Shown here in pieces: positions 56,104 to 63,393 of a stretch of DNA of 64,000 bases (position 1 is its first letter; each line of letters starts with the position of its first letter). The notes beneath the pieces are model-generated. The model made no database searches, was not told the origin of the DNA, and worked only from the letters and a program-made list of their open reading frames with translations. A program made the translations under genes and the position numbers. The DNA lies in the IMG/VR virus record IMGVR_UViG_3300045971_000431, positions 23,756 through 87,755 of that record. One strand, 5' to 3'. Source of the stretch: a virus.

Positions 56104-56761
56104 CTTGTCCCTCCAGAGAATGTTGGAACCACTTGGGGACAGGGGTGTCTGTCCAGCGGGCGAAACGGGCTTTCGCCCCAACGTAGAAGCGACGATACGC
56201 CTCCACCACATCTTCATGCTTGTATTCATCTGGCATTGATTGTGGGTGAGGGGTCAGCAGGCCCCGGGGAATGTTGTGTGGTGCCGTACGCAGGAGCGGA
56301 ACCAGCTTCTGGGCAGAATGCACTTTACGGTATCGAACAGTGTATTCGTCGAGGACGCCTTCAAAAAGCTGTATGAGCCAATGGTAGTTGGCATCCGTGG
56401 CGCGAGCCCACATTGAACATGGATGGTTGGCATGCGTTACCTGGTAGCATATCTGGTTTTTCACAGCCCATTTTTGGATGAAGTGCGGCATCGACATCAG
56501 CTCAGGATCATAGAGATGCTCGCCGATCATCTCGCATGAAACGTACGGGGTCTCACCCTCGAAGAGCCAGAACTTCTTCGGCTTTTTCCTGTCGTACACC
56601 GACACCTGTCTGTCGTCTTGCGCAACGACCAACGTGCCGTCCAACAGCCGATGGGCTGTCGAGAGCAGCTGCCCGTATTCGAGGATCATTTTCACCACGT
56701 GCTTGTCGCAGTGCATGCGAGCGGCAACACGGGGTACCTGATCTAGACAGAATATGTTCAT
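56066..56761 (-). CDS. Conserved phage protein of unknown function (CDKHVVKM motif)
   Basis: This 231-residue protein opens MNIFCLDQVPRVAARMHCDK followed by HVVKMILEYGQLLSTAHRLL, a strongly conserved-looking block that I recall from uncharacterised phage and bacterial proteins. It also has HPCSMWARATDANYHWLIQL, rich in Trp, His and Cys. Function unknown; some relatives have been annotated as DNA repair proteins, but no catalytic residues can be named here. Leaderless-type early promoter. Confidence 0.6.
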   Translation of the reverse strand: MNIFCLDQVPRVAARMHCDKHVVKMILEYGQLLSTAHRLLDGTLVVAQDDRQVSVYDRKKPKKFWLFEGETPYVSCEMIGEHLYDPELMSMPHFIQKWAVKNQICYQVTHANHPCSMWARATDANYHWLIQLFEGVLDEYTVRYRKVHSAQKLVPLLRTAPHNIPRGLLTPHPQSMPDEYKHEDVVEAYRRFYVGAKARFARWTDTPVPKWFQHSLEGQDVSIFQRTSTVD

Positions 56762-56765
56762 GGTG

Positions 56766-56782
56766 CCATTGTATCACAATGG
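56766..56782 (-). promoter_or_regulatory. Early promoter TGATACAAT in a dyad (leaderless)
   Basis: Minus strand CCATTGT-GAT-ACAATGG: the -10 (TACAAT, 56768-56773) forms part of a 7-base inverted repeat, and ends 6 bases before ATG 56761. Confidence 0.7.
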
Positions 56783-56801
56783 CCGACCTACGGACAGAAA
56801 G

Positions 56802-57695
56802 TTATAGTCTGACCAGCGCGTAGCCGTTGTAGGCAGAGCTGAATGTAACCGTGAATGAGTTGGCGTTGGTGAACGTCACATCGCTTGGGATGATCGGCTT
56901 GTGAACACCACCACCCACATCAACGAAGAACTGGCACATCACCACGTACGGAGCCGCAGCATTCAGGTTGTGGGTGATCGTCCAGGTTGCGCCTGAACCT
57001 GCCACCTTGGCGCTGGAAGCTGGTGCAAAGGCCGCCGAGTTCACGACCTGCCAGCCTGCAGTGTAGACCTTCAGGAGACCAACAGTGGTGTCGAACCACA
57101 GCTGACCGATGACGGCTGGTGTTGGAGCCGTGGCTGATGCAAAGTTCTGCAGAAGCTCGGCGTAGTTTTGGTTGAAGACCTCGCCCCAACCAGAGAAGTT
57201 GCGACCGACGTATTCAAGACCGTCTTGTTCGACTGTCACGCCTGGCGGAATCACAACAGCACTTGCACCGCCTGTATGGAAGATGTAGTACGTGCTGACG
57301 TTGGTGACGTAGCCAACGTTGACATCGCCTGGGGTAATCGGTGCACCGATCGGTTCGTTCACACGAACTGTCGTTGAAGCGCCTGCGAAGAGCGAACTGC
57401 CAAGTGCCGGAGGAACCGTGCCAACTGGTGTGTAGACAGTGTAGCGACCTGCGTAGGAGACGTTCTCGACAACTTCAAACTGAGTTGCCTCGATCAGCTG
57501 ATATCCCGTTGGTGCCGAAGCTGCAGTGTAGAAGGCTTGCGTGCCAAAAGGTGTTGCCGTCTGACGGTAGAACTTTCCTTGGAAGACCGCTTCCCAGTTG
57601 CCAGAGACATTATCCGTGGTCGCACCGATGACAAGGGTGCCTGGAACTCCGACGCTAGACGGAGAGATGCTGACGATTGGAATGCGGCGTGCCAT
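56802..57695 (-). CDS. Virion fibre-like protein
   Basis: This 297-residue protein is Ala/Thr/Val-rich with the shared module IGQLWFDTTVGLLKVYTAGW at about residues 200-219, also found in neck and fibre proteins of this phage. It ends in a small beta domain (WTITHNLNAAAPYVVMCQFF). Its own late promoter separates it from flanking enzyme genes. It may be a head or neck fibre. Confidence 0.6.
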   Translation of the reverse strand: MARRIPIVSISPSSVGVPGTLVIGATTDNVSGNWEAVFQGKFYRQTATPFGTQAFYTAASAPTGYQLIEATQFEVVENVSYAGRYTVYTPVGTVPPALGSSLFAGASTTVRVNEPIGAPITPGDVNVGYVTNVSTYYIFHTGGASAVVIPPGVTVEQDGLEYVGRNFSGWGEVFNQNYAELLQNFASATAPTPAVIGQLWFDTTVGLLKVYTAGWQVVNSAAFAPASSAKVAGSGATWTITHNLNAAAPYVVMCQFFVDVGGGVHKPIIPSDVTFTNANSFTVTFSSAYNGYALVRL

Positions 57696-57720
57696 AGTCT
57701 ACCTACGAGATGTTGTCAGG

Positions 57721-57728
57721 TATTTATG
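57721..57728 (-). promoter_or_regulatory. Late promoter CATAAATA
   Basis: Minus-strand CATAAATACC, 25 bases before ATG 57695; its TAA is the stop codon of the MazG-like gene. Confidence 0.6.
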
Positions 57729-58068
57729 GCTCTGTCCAGTTGCCCGGTGGGTCGGGCTTGTACACACGAACTTGGTGGTGCAGCCAGTCCCAGATCTTGT
57801 GGTGCTTGATCTTCTTGCGCTCGTCGAGCTGTGCCTGAAGCACGTCACGATTGAGCAGCATGAAGTCGAGAGCCACGAGGATGTCAGCGATCTCGCGCGT
57901 CAGCCGATCACGATTCGTGCCGTTGTATTCCTCGTACGGGTTGACACTCTCGTAGCCGTGGCGAAGGATCTTGCCAATGATCTGGATGGCCTCACCACAC
58001 TCCTCAGCGAGGAGGCCGAGACGCTCGACTTCAGCATCGCTGAGACCGTTGGAGAAAGGTTCGCTCAT
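57724..58068 (-). CDS. MazG-like NTP pyrophosphohydrolase
   Basis: This 114-residue all-alpha protein has the metal-binding signature EECGEAIQIIGKILRHG followed by a downstream ExADILVALDF motif (LTREIADILVALDFMLLNRD). MazG-type enzymes remove selected NTPs or lower the alarmone pool, easing host stress in infection. ATG 58068 shares one base with the upstream stop (TAATG). Confidence 0.75.
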   Translation of the reverse strand: MSEPFSNGLSDAEVERLGLLAEECGEAIQIIGKILRHGYESVNPYEEYNGTNRDRLTREIADILVALDFMLLNRDVLQAQLDERKKIKHHKIWDWLHHQVRVYKPDPPGNWTEP

Positions 58069-58274
58069 TACCAGCTTTCGATGTCGGTTATGTCTTCTGA
58101 GATGGTCTCGCCAGAGCGCTTGCTGTGCGCAGTGATCGTCACTGGCACACCAATGCCGTTGCTCGGTCCGAACACATACGCCCACTGCCCGCTGTCATGG
58201 TACGTCAACAGCTGAACATCGAGACGCTTGAGGAACTTTGCAGCGCGTTCTTGTTCAAGTGGAGTAAGCTTCAT
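58068..58274 (-). CDS. Small hypothetical protein
   Basis: A 68-residue protein (MKLTPLEQERAAKFLKRLDV) with a helix followed by strands. Coupled to both neighbours. No family recognised. Confidence 0.55.
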   Translation of the reverse strand: MKLTPLEQERAAKFLKRLDVQLLTYHDSGQWAYVFGPSNGIGVPVTITAHSKRSGETISEDITDIESW

Positions 58275-58726
58275 TTCGAGATCCCAAATCCGATCCAGAT
58301 GGTGGTTGTTTCGTCGATCATGAACTGCGTGAGTTCGACGGTGACAGAGTGATCACGGTACGGCATCACCACGAAGTCACCAGGCTTCATGCCCATGAAC
58401 GGCGAGCGCAGTTCCACGTTGTACATGTGGAGCCAGTTGCCTTGCTCGGGCAGATCAATCCAAGGGTGGAAGTCCAATTGGGCTTCCGAGATCTGCATCT
58501 TGTAGGCCTTGATTGGGGTGGCTGGCCTTGGCGGTGGTGGGTAAGGGTAGCCAGGCAGATCGGCCACGTACTTACCATCGAGACACATCATGATCGGACC
58601 CGTCATGTCTTCGCCACGACGCAGCCGCGGATTTTGGCCGATGAGGATGTTGGCGATCCAATCCTTCTGAGCGGCTTGACGATCTGTCTTGTCAGTCTCG
58701 AGGGCGCGGAATTCCTGGAGGTTCAT
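58271..58726 (-). CDS. Hypothetical protein with proline-rich middle
   Basis: This 151-residue protein has a helical N-terminus, a middle PGYPYPPPPRPATP and a beta-type C-terminus (GDFVVMPYRDHSVTVELTQF). Coupled by ATGA to both neighbours. No family recognised. Confidence 0.55.
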   Translation of the reverse strand: MNLQEFRALETDKTDRQAAQKDWIANILIGQNPRLRRGEDMTGPIMMCLDGKYVADLPGYPYPPPPRPATPIKAYKMQISEAQLDFHPWIDLPEQGNWLHMYNVELRSPFMGMKPGDFVVMPYRDHSVTVELTQFMIDETTTIWIGFGISK

Positions 58727-59169
58727 TCGAACACCTTGCGAAGGGTGCCCACATTGTCTTCGTGGGTCGGTGAGGTCCAGCCTTCTGGCTTGATCAGGTC
58801 AGGGAGACCGAACGGATTCGGACGACCTGGCTTTACGCCTGGCGACTTCTCCATGTTCTTCTCGTGAACACGGGCCCATGCCTCGTACGCATCCACGTGG
58901 AACACATCGAGTGTGCCGATGCCGAACACGCACATGTCGATGATCGCGTCGACAACACCGTCAGCGTCGCCTTCAGCAAGGGCTTGCCTTGCTTCGGTCA
59001 GCTCTTCATGGAGCATGTCCAGGCGGAACTTCAGGTACGTGCGAAGCTTTTCCTTGTCGAACGTGTCGACGATCTCACGCACGCCAAACTTCGCGTGCAT
59101 GCTGCGAATGTCATCGACCCAGTCACCTTCGACGGTGAACTCGATAAAATTGCCGTTGTCAAAAGTCAT
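58723..59169 (-). CDS. All-alpha nucleotide pyrophosphohydrolase (HisE/MazG superfamily)
   Basis: This 148-residue protein has MHAKFGVREIVDTFDKEKLR, RLDMLHEELTEARQALAEGD, the metal-site block GVVDAIIDMCVFGIGTLDVF and the phage-specific tail EKSPGVKPGRPNPFGLPDLI. It would hydrolyse a noncanonical (d)NTP. ATG 59169 has AGGAGC at the usual distance. A second start at 59193 lies 6 bases after a -10 element, so leaderless transcripts could begin there; both might be used. Confidence 0.75.
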   Translation of the reverse strand: MTFDNGNFIEFTVEGDWVDDIRSMHAKFGVREIVDTFDKEKLRTYLKFRLDMLHEELTEARQALAEGDADGVVDAIIDMCVFGIGTLDVFHVDAYEAWARVHEKNMEKSPGVKPGRPNPFGLPDLIKPEGWTSPTHEDNVGTLRKVFE

Positions 59170-59187
59170 GATTGCTCCTGTTGGTAG

Positions 59188-59215
59188 GAGCATGGGTGTA
59201 TTGTAACCCATGCTC
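59188..59215 (-). promoter_or_regulatory. Early promoter TACAAT in a 9-base inverted repeat
   Basis: Minus strand GAGCATGGG-TTACAATACA-CCCATGCTC. The -10 (59200-59205) is in the loop. The second arm contains ATG 59193. Confidence 0.7.
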
Positions 59216-59220
59216 TGGAA

Positions 59221-59745
59221 TTATGGACCTGTTGGCAGGTCAAGAAACCAGCTTACCCCTGGCTTGTTGCGCAGGGTTCGTAGATTGATCGACCAAGGTG
59301 CTTCCTCGCGATCAGTCTCTTCGCAGTAGACAGTGCGCCCCTCTTCAAATCGTCTGATCGCGTAGTGAAGCATCGCAGTGTTGAAACTGAAGAAGCACAT
59401 CAACTGTGTGTCGGTGCCAACACGACGATAGACTGGATAGACGCAGTTGCGCCGCTCTTGTTCTAGCTTCTCCCGATGGGAGAGATAGACGCAGCAGCCG
59501 TACTTGCTAGGGAAGGCCAGCTTCGTGTCAGCGATCTGCCCAGTGTCTGCGCACTCGGCATCCCATCTGCAGTTGGACTCTGGTGGAATGATGAACCGAT
59601 CACCGTAGATGAACTTGCCGGTGGCTTTCCAGGCTGCATCATGGTTCAACCCGATCTGGCGATTATCCAACCGCCATACAAAAGGCGAATGTTCCAAGCA
59701 GCCGAAGTCAGGGTGCAACCAGAACTCAACCGAATCGGCCGACAT
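59221..59745 (-). CDS. Hypothetical protein
   Basis: This 174-residue protein starts at ATG 59745 (MSADSVEFWLHPDFGCLEHS), chosen to limit overlap with the zinc-ribbon-like gene to 20 bases. Rich in Trp, Phe and Cys; no motif recognised. Confidence 0.55.
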   Translation of the reverse strand: MSADSVEFWLHPDFGCLEHSPFVWRLDNRQIGLNHDAAWKATGKFIYGDRFIIPPESNCRWDAECADTGQIADTKLAFPSKYGCCVYLSHREKLEQERRNCVYPVYRRVGTDTQLMCFFSFNTAMLHYAIRRFEEGRTVYCEETDREEAPWSINLRTLRNKPGVSWFLDLPTGP

Positions 59746-59998
59746 GATCTTCGTCTTCGTACTTGACCACCTTGCCGCAGAGCGTACAGGTCCAAGTGTG
59801 CGTGGTTGATGCGCAGTAGTCGTAGCCACCGCTGTGGTACATGCTGTCGTGTTTCGTGTCCTCATGAGGACATGCAGTCTGCAGCGCTTCAACAGCGGTG
59901 TCAAACTTCTGTTGCAAGACAGCGCCACGCAGGTTGTGAATGGCAAGCGCGATACGCGCCACCTCTACGACATCAACGAGTTCAGGAATTTCTTTCAT
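59726..59998 (-). CDS. Small zinc-ribbon-like protein, leaderless early gene
   Basis: This 90-residue protein has CPHEDTKHDSMYHSGGYDYC and TWTCTLCGKVVKYEDEDH, the four cysteines of a possible zinc ribbon. ATG 59998 is 6 bases after TACAAT. Function unknown, perhaps nucleic-acid or protein binding. Confidence 0.6.
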   Translation of the reverse strand: MKEIPELVDVVEVARIALAIHNLRGAVLQQKFDTAVEALQTACPHEDTKHDSMYHSGGYDYCASTTHTWTCTLCGKVVKYEDEDHVGRFG

Positions 59999-60020
59999 GG
60001 AGCAATTGTAACACTGCTCC
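59999..60020 (-). promoter_or_regulatory. Early promoter TGTTACAAT in a stem-loop (leaderless)
   Basis: Minus strand GGAGCA-GTGTTACAAT-TGCTCC-ATG. The 6-base arms are perfect complements and the -10 (60005-60010) lies in the loop. Confidence 0.7.
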
Positions 60021-60037
60021 CGAAAGTTGTAACCTGG

Positions 60038-60457
60038 TTATAGGACGAACGTGATGTTCTCTGCGATGGGCCCAAGGTCAACTGAGGCAACACCTGCCTT
60101 GAGCTTGTCCGCGTTGACTGGGAATCCCGCCTGCTTCAGAAGACTGATCTCGTAGATAGCGGTGTCCTTGCGATACTCTTGGTCGAACAGCCAGTCAGTT
60201 GAGTCGAGGTGGAGCTTCTTGCAAAGTGCCCATACTGAACGCATTTTCGCGCGCTGCTTGGGCGCGGTCTCTGACGTGATCAGCGCCACAAAGCAAGGAT
60301 TCTTATCGTCAAGGTGGATGTTGATCTCGTAGCCCAGGAAGTCTGTGCCAATCTCTTCGAACATGATGCCGATGTACTCAGCGAAGAACTTGCCGATCAC
60401 AAAGGACAACACGTTGTCGGGAACGATCTCATTCTCGAAGAGCTCTTTGACTCGCAT
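60038..60457 (-). CDS. Probable internal head protein, paralogue of 60459-60890
   Basis: This 139-residue protein begins MRVKELFENEIVPDNVLSFV. It shares LFENExxPxxVL...G-F-AE with its neighbour. The leader matches the Alt-type targeting peptide. It is in one unit directly after the major capsid gene. Body unknown. Confidence 0.65.
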   Translation of the reverse strand: MRVKELFENEIVPDNVLSFVIGKFFAEYIGIMFEEIGTDFLGYEINIHLDDKNPCFVALITSETAPKQRAKMRSVWALCKKLHLDSTDWLFDQEYRKDTAIYEISLLKQAGFPVNADKLKAGVASVDLGPIAENITFVL

Positions 60458-60458
60458 A

Positions 60459-60890
60459 TCAGTAGTTCACTTCCATGAAGGATGGCGGTTCACCGAGATG
60501 CTTCTTGAAAGCGTCCTGCATTGCATCAACGCCCGCAAGCCCGAAAGCATGCATACCCGGAAACCGCACGTCGATCGTATGTGAATACACATCTTCACGG
60601 CTGATGTCGATGTCCAGGCTGTAGTCTTCATCAAGCCCGTACTTTGCAGCCAGATTGGTAATCTTGCCTCGCAGAGCTGGTAGTTTGTTAGGCGTCTTCT
60701 TGAAGGTCAACATGATGTTGGCACTTGTGTAGTTCGAGTCGAGGTTAACTTCGAGCGCCTTCGTGTCAATCTCAGGGCCAGCGAATCGTCTAGCGAACAG
60801 TTGCACAAGCTCAGCATAGAACATGCCAGTCGCATGCCCCAGAACCTTGGGCGGCATGAGTTCGTTCTCGAAGAGGTGTTTGAGGAGCAT
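60459..60890 (-). CDS. Probable internal head protein, paralogue of 60038-60457
   Basis: This 143-residue protein begins MLLKHLFENELMPPKVLGHA. A late promoter octamer ends 5 bases before the ATG, so its transcript is predicted to be leaderless. The body has alternating strands and helices (NLAAKYGLDEDYSLDIDISR). Function after injection unknown. Confidence 0.65.
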   Translation of the reverse strand: MLLKHLFENELMPPKVLGHATGMFYAELVQLFARRFAGPEIDTKALEVNLDSNYTSANIMLTFKKTPNKLPALRGKITNLAAKYGLDEDYSLDIDISREDVYSHTIDVRFPGMHAFGLAGVDAMQDAFKKHLGEPPSFMEVNY

Positions 60891-60895
60891 GGGTC

Positions 60896-60903
60896 TATTT
60901 AGG
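60896..60903 (-). promoter_or_regulatory. Late promoter CCTAAATA (leaderless)
   Basis: Minus strand CCTAAATA-GACCC-ATG 60890. Confidence 0.6.
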
Positions 60904-60914
60904 GCCGGACAAAA

Positions 60915-60938
60915 GCAAAGGACCCGAAGGTCCTTTGC
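60915..60938 (-). terminator. Hairpin terminator after the major capsid gene
   Basis: GCAAAGGACC and GGTCCTTTGC form a perfect 10-base-pair stem with a 4-base loop, then TTTTG on the minus strand. Confidence 0.8.
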
Positions 60939-60972
60939 AGAGATCCTGCCCGAAGGCAGGTGATCGTTTCGA

Positions 60973-62307
60973 TCAGGAGAAAACGACGTTCTTGACGAGG
61001 ATGCGAGAATAGTAATCTGCCGAATTGCCGAGCGACGTGCCCACGTTCGTGAAGGTGGCCTTGCCGTAACGTGTCATCAGAGACACAGCTGGCATGAACG
61101 TGTTTGCGTCCATAACCACACCGGTGCTCATCAGAGGAATGTATGGGCAGTAGAAGTAGCCAGAGTCGAGTTCCGAAGAACCGCCCTTGTAGCCGATCAG
61201 GATGTCTTCACCAGCGTCGCCCATTGCGTTGACCATGCCGACTGGCGAACCAGAGCTGTCAAGCTGCCAAGCGTCCTGGAGACCCCAGTTGTACGAGTAG
61301 ACCTTCATCTGGCCATTCAGCGTACCGACCAGCTTGTTGCCGGTTGGGTCAGAGAACGAGCCGGAGACGGCAGGTGCGAACACCGACTTCGAAGCGGACT
61401 GGAGGAGGGAAGTGATCAGGTGACCACCAACCAGCCAGTTGCCAGGTCCACGACGGGTCTTGGCGCCGATTTCGTTGGCAACCTTGTTGATCAGGATGCC
61501 GAGGTGGGCATAACGGTCGCCGAGGTAGTTCGGAGCGAAGCCACCTGGGTTGGCAGCCATTGCAGCCATGTCGAACGTAGCAACGGTAGCAGCCAGGTTC
61601 AGAAGGTCAGTCAGCACTTCGTTGTCGATTTCGTGCGCGATCTGGGCCGACAGAGCAGCGGTCAGCTCGGACTCGAGGTCCATGCCGTGCTGTGCTGACA
61701 AGTCCTGAGCGGCTTCCATCGTCCAACGTGCCTGCAGCTTGCGCGAGCCGGCAGTGATGGTTTGCTTGAGAACGGAGAGGCGCATTGACTTGCCGCCGAA
61801 GCCTTCGTAGTTGCCAGACAGGTTGGCCTGTGGGTTGGCAGTCGAAGCATCAGGAACGCCGAGGCCGAGAGACGTTGCATCAGCCAGTGCTGGTGGGTAC
61901 ACAGCTGGGTTGGTAGCAGCAGCAGACGTCGAGTAGAAACGCTTCATCTTGCTGTTGTTTGCCCAGACTTCGTCGCCAGCGGCGATGTCGTTCTGTGGTG
62001 CGCCATTGCCGTCAGCTGCTTCCGAGAAAGCGAAGCGCAGCGAGTACACCAGGCCGACTGGACCGGACATTGGCTGGAGGCCAACGAGGTCAGAAGAGAT
62101 GGTGCCTGGGAGGATACGGCGGATCATCGGAATGACGATCTTCTGGAAGTTGCTCACGGCGCCCATGTTGGTGGACGTTGGGCCAGCGGTTTCCAGCAGA
62201 TGCTGCTTCTGGTTTTCCAGAAGGGTTTCGACGACTTGCTTCTTGGTACCTTGGAGGCCTTCGAGCAAAGCCTCTTTGGTTTCTTGCCAGTTTTCAATCA
62301 GTTGCAT
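60973..62307 (-). CDS. 23: Major capsid protein gp23
   Basis: The 444-residue subunit of the head shell. It has the T4-type N-terminal propeptide (MQLIENWQETKEALLEGLQG to about residue 40) with cleavage-type LLE sites, then NFQKIVIPMIRRILPGTISS, DLVGLQPMSGPVGLVYSLRF, and a conserved end (FMPAVSLMTRYGKATFTNVG). T4 gp23 is 521 residues. It is preceded by the scaffold gene and followed by a strong terminator, as for the most abundant virion protein. Confidence 0.95.
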   Translation of the reverse strand: MQLIENWQETKEALLEGLQGTKKQVVETLLENQKQHLLETAGPTSTNMGAVSNFQKIVIPMIRRILPGTISSDLVGLQPMSGPVGLVYSLRFAFSEAADGNGAPQNDIAAGDEVWANNSKMKRFYSTSAAATNPAVYPPALADATSLGLGVPDASTANPQANLSGNYEGFGGKSMRLSVLKQTITAGSRKLQARWTMEAAQDLSAQHGMDLESELTAALSAQIAHEIDNEVLTDLLNLAATVATFDMAAMAANPGGFAPNYLGDRYAHLGILINKVANEIGAKTRRGPGNWLVGGHLITSLLQSASKSVFAPAVSGSFSDPTGNKLVGTLNGQMKVYSYNWGLQDAWQLDSSGSPVGMVNAMGDAGEDILIGYKGGSSELDSGYFYCPYIPLMSTGVVMDANTFMPAVSLMTRYGKATFTNVGTSLGNSADYYSRILVKNVVFS

Positions 62308-62335
62308 GAGATTTCTCCTTGAGGATTTGCAGAGG

Positions 62336-63229
62336 TTACTTGGTAATGCCTGCGAGGCGGCGAAGCTGAGTCATGCTCTCAGAAAGAGCAGCTGCTTTTG
62401 CCTGGGTACTATCGGTGCCGGTTGGCTCACCAGTAACGACAGTGGTCTTTGGAACGGTCTTGCCTTCAGTCAGAGTAGCTTGCTTTGCAGCAGGAGCTTC
62501 TTCCTTCAGGATGCGGCCGATGAAGAACTTGTAGGACTCTTCAAGACGGTCAGTGTCCACATTGCGGAGGACCATGGCCATTTGTTCGCGCTTCTTGCCG
62601 GTCAGAGGGGAGAGAATCTTCTCCATCTTTGACTCACGAACCATCTTGTTCAGCGCTTCTTCACGTTCGCTCAGACGCTTTTCGGCGTCTTGCAGCTTGC
62701 CCTCGGCAACTTGCAGCTTCGATTGAACTGCCGTCTCGTCGACGTAGCTCTTGGCATATTCGCCAACGAAGGCTTCGAACATCTTGCGGCCGAACTCATT
62801 CTGCTTGACGGTGTCGAGGTCCTCGCGGAGCTCTTCCATTTCGGCAGTCAGGCGCATCTCGAAGAAGGTGTCGATCTTGTCGACCAGCTGGTCAAGTTCG
62901 CTAGCAACTTCGCCAGCAAGCTTGTGCTTCTCTTCCACGAGCTTCTCAGCGAACTCGGCTTCGAGGTCGCGGAAGCGTTCGATGTCGCCACGCAGTTCAG
63001 TGATTTCCTTGGTGAGAGCTTCTGCGACGAAGGCGTCAACCTTGCCGACGAGCTCTTCACGCTCCATAAGCCATTGCTCCGACAGTTGGAGGCGAACTTC
63101 GTTGGAGACTTCTTCACGGACTTGCGTCTTGAATTGGTCGACCGAAGTGGTCCACTGTTGGGAGATTTCAGCTTTCGATTCCTCGCTAAGCAGCTCTGAT
63201 TCGAGCAGCTTCTTCAGGATTTCGTCCAT
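62336..63229 (-). CDS. 22: Prohead scaffold core protein gp22
   Basis: This 297-residue, highly charged, almost entirely helical coiled-coil protein starts MDEILKKLLESELLSEESKA at ATG 63229 (AAGGAGA upstream); the longer frame is unsupported. Blocks VDETAVQSKLQVAEGKLQDA and FIGRILKEEAPAAKQ fit scaffold cores, which are cut to peptides by the prohead protease. T4 gp22 is 269 residues. It directly precedes the capsid gene. Confidence 0.85.
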   Translation of the reverse strand: MDEILKKLLESELLSEESKAEISQQWTTSVDQFKTQVREEVSNEVRLQLSEQWLMEREELVGKVDAFVAEALTKEITELRGDIERFRDLEAEFAEKLVEEKHKLAGEVASELDQLVDKIDTFFEMRLTAEMEELREDLDTVKQNEFGRKMFEAFVGEYAKSYVDETAVQSKLQVAEGKLQDAEKRLSEREEALNKMVRESKMEKILSPLTGKKREQMAMVLRNVDTDRLEESYKFFIGRILKEEAPAAKQATLTEGKTVPKTTVVTGEPTGTDSTQAKAAALSESMTQLRRLAGITK

Positions 63230-63325
63230 GCGTGTCTCCTTAAACGTTGAAGGGTCGACCAATCGGTCGGGCTTGGATATTACTGTTTCAATACGCTTTC
63301 ACATCTTGAAACTTTGCCGTGAACC

Positions 63326-63333
63326 TATTTATA
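63326..63333 (-). promoter_or_regulatory. Late promoter TATAAATA for genes 22 and 23
   Basis: Perfect octamer on the minus strand, about 96 bases before ATG 63229. The leader can form a hairpin (CGACC-GATT-GGTCG). Confidence 0.75.
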
Positions 63334-63343
63334 CGGGCGCACG

Positions 63344-63381
63344 AAAACCAGTCGAAAACCCAAGCGTTTTCGACTGGTTTT
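63344..63381 (-). terminator. Strong hairpin terminator before gene 22
   Basis: A perfect 16-base-pair stem (AAAACCAGTCGAAAAC with its complement) and 6-base loop, with TTTT at its end. It lies between 63394-63564 and the gene 22 promoter. Confidence 0.8.
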
Positions 63382-63393
63382 GGTCAGATTGGG

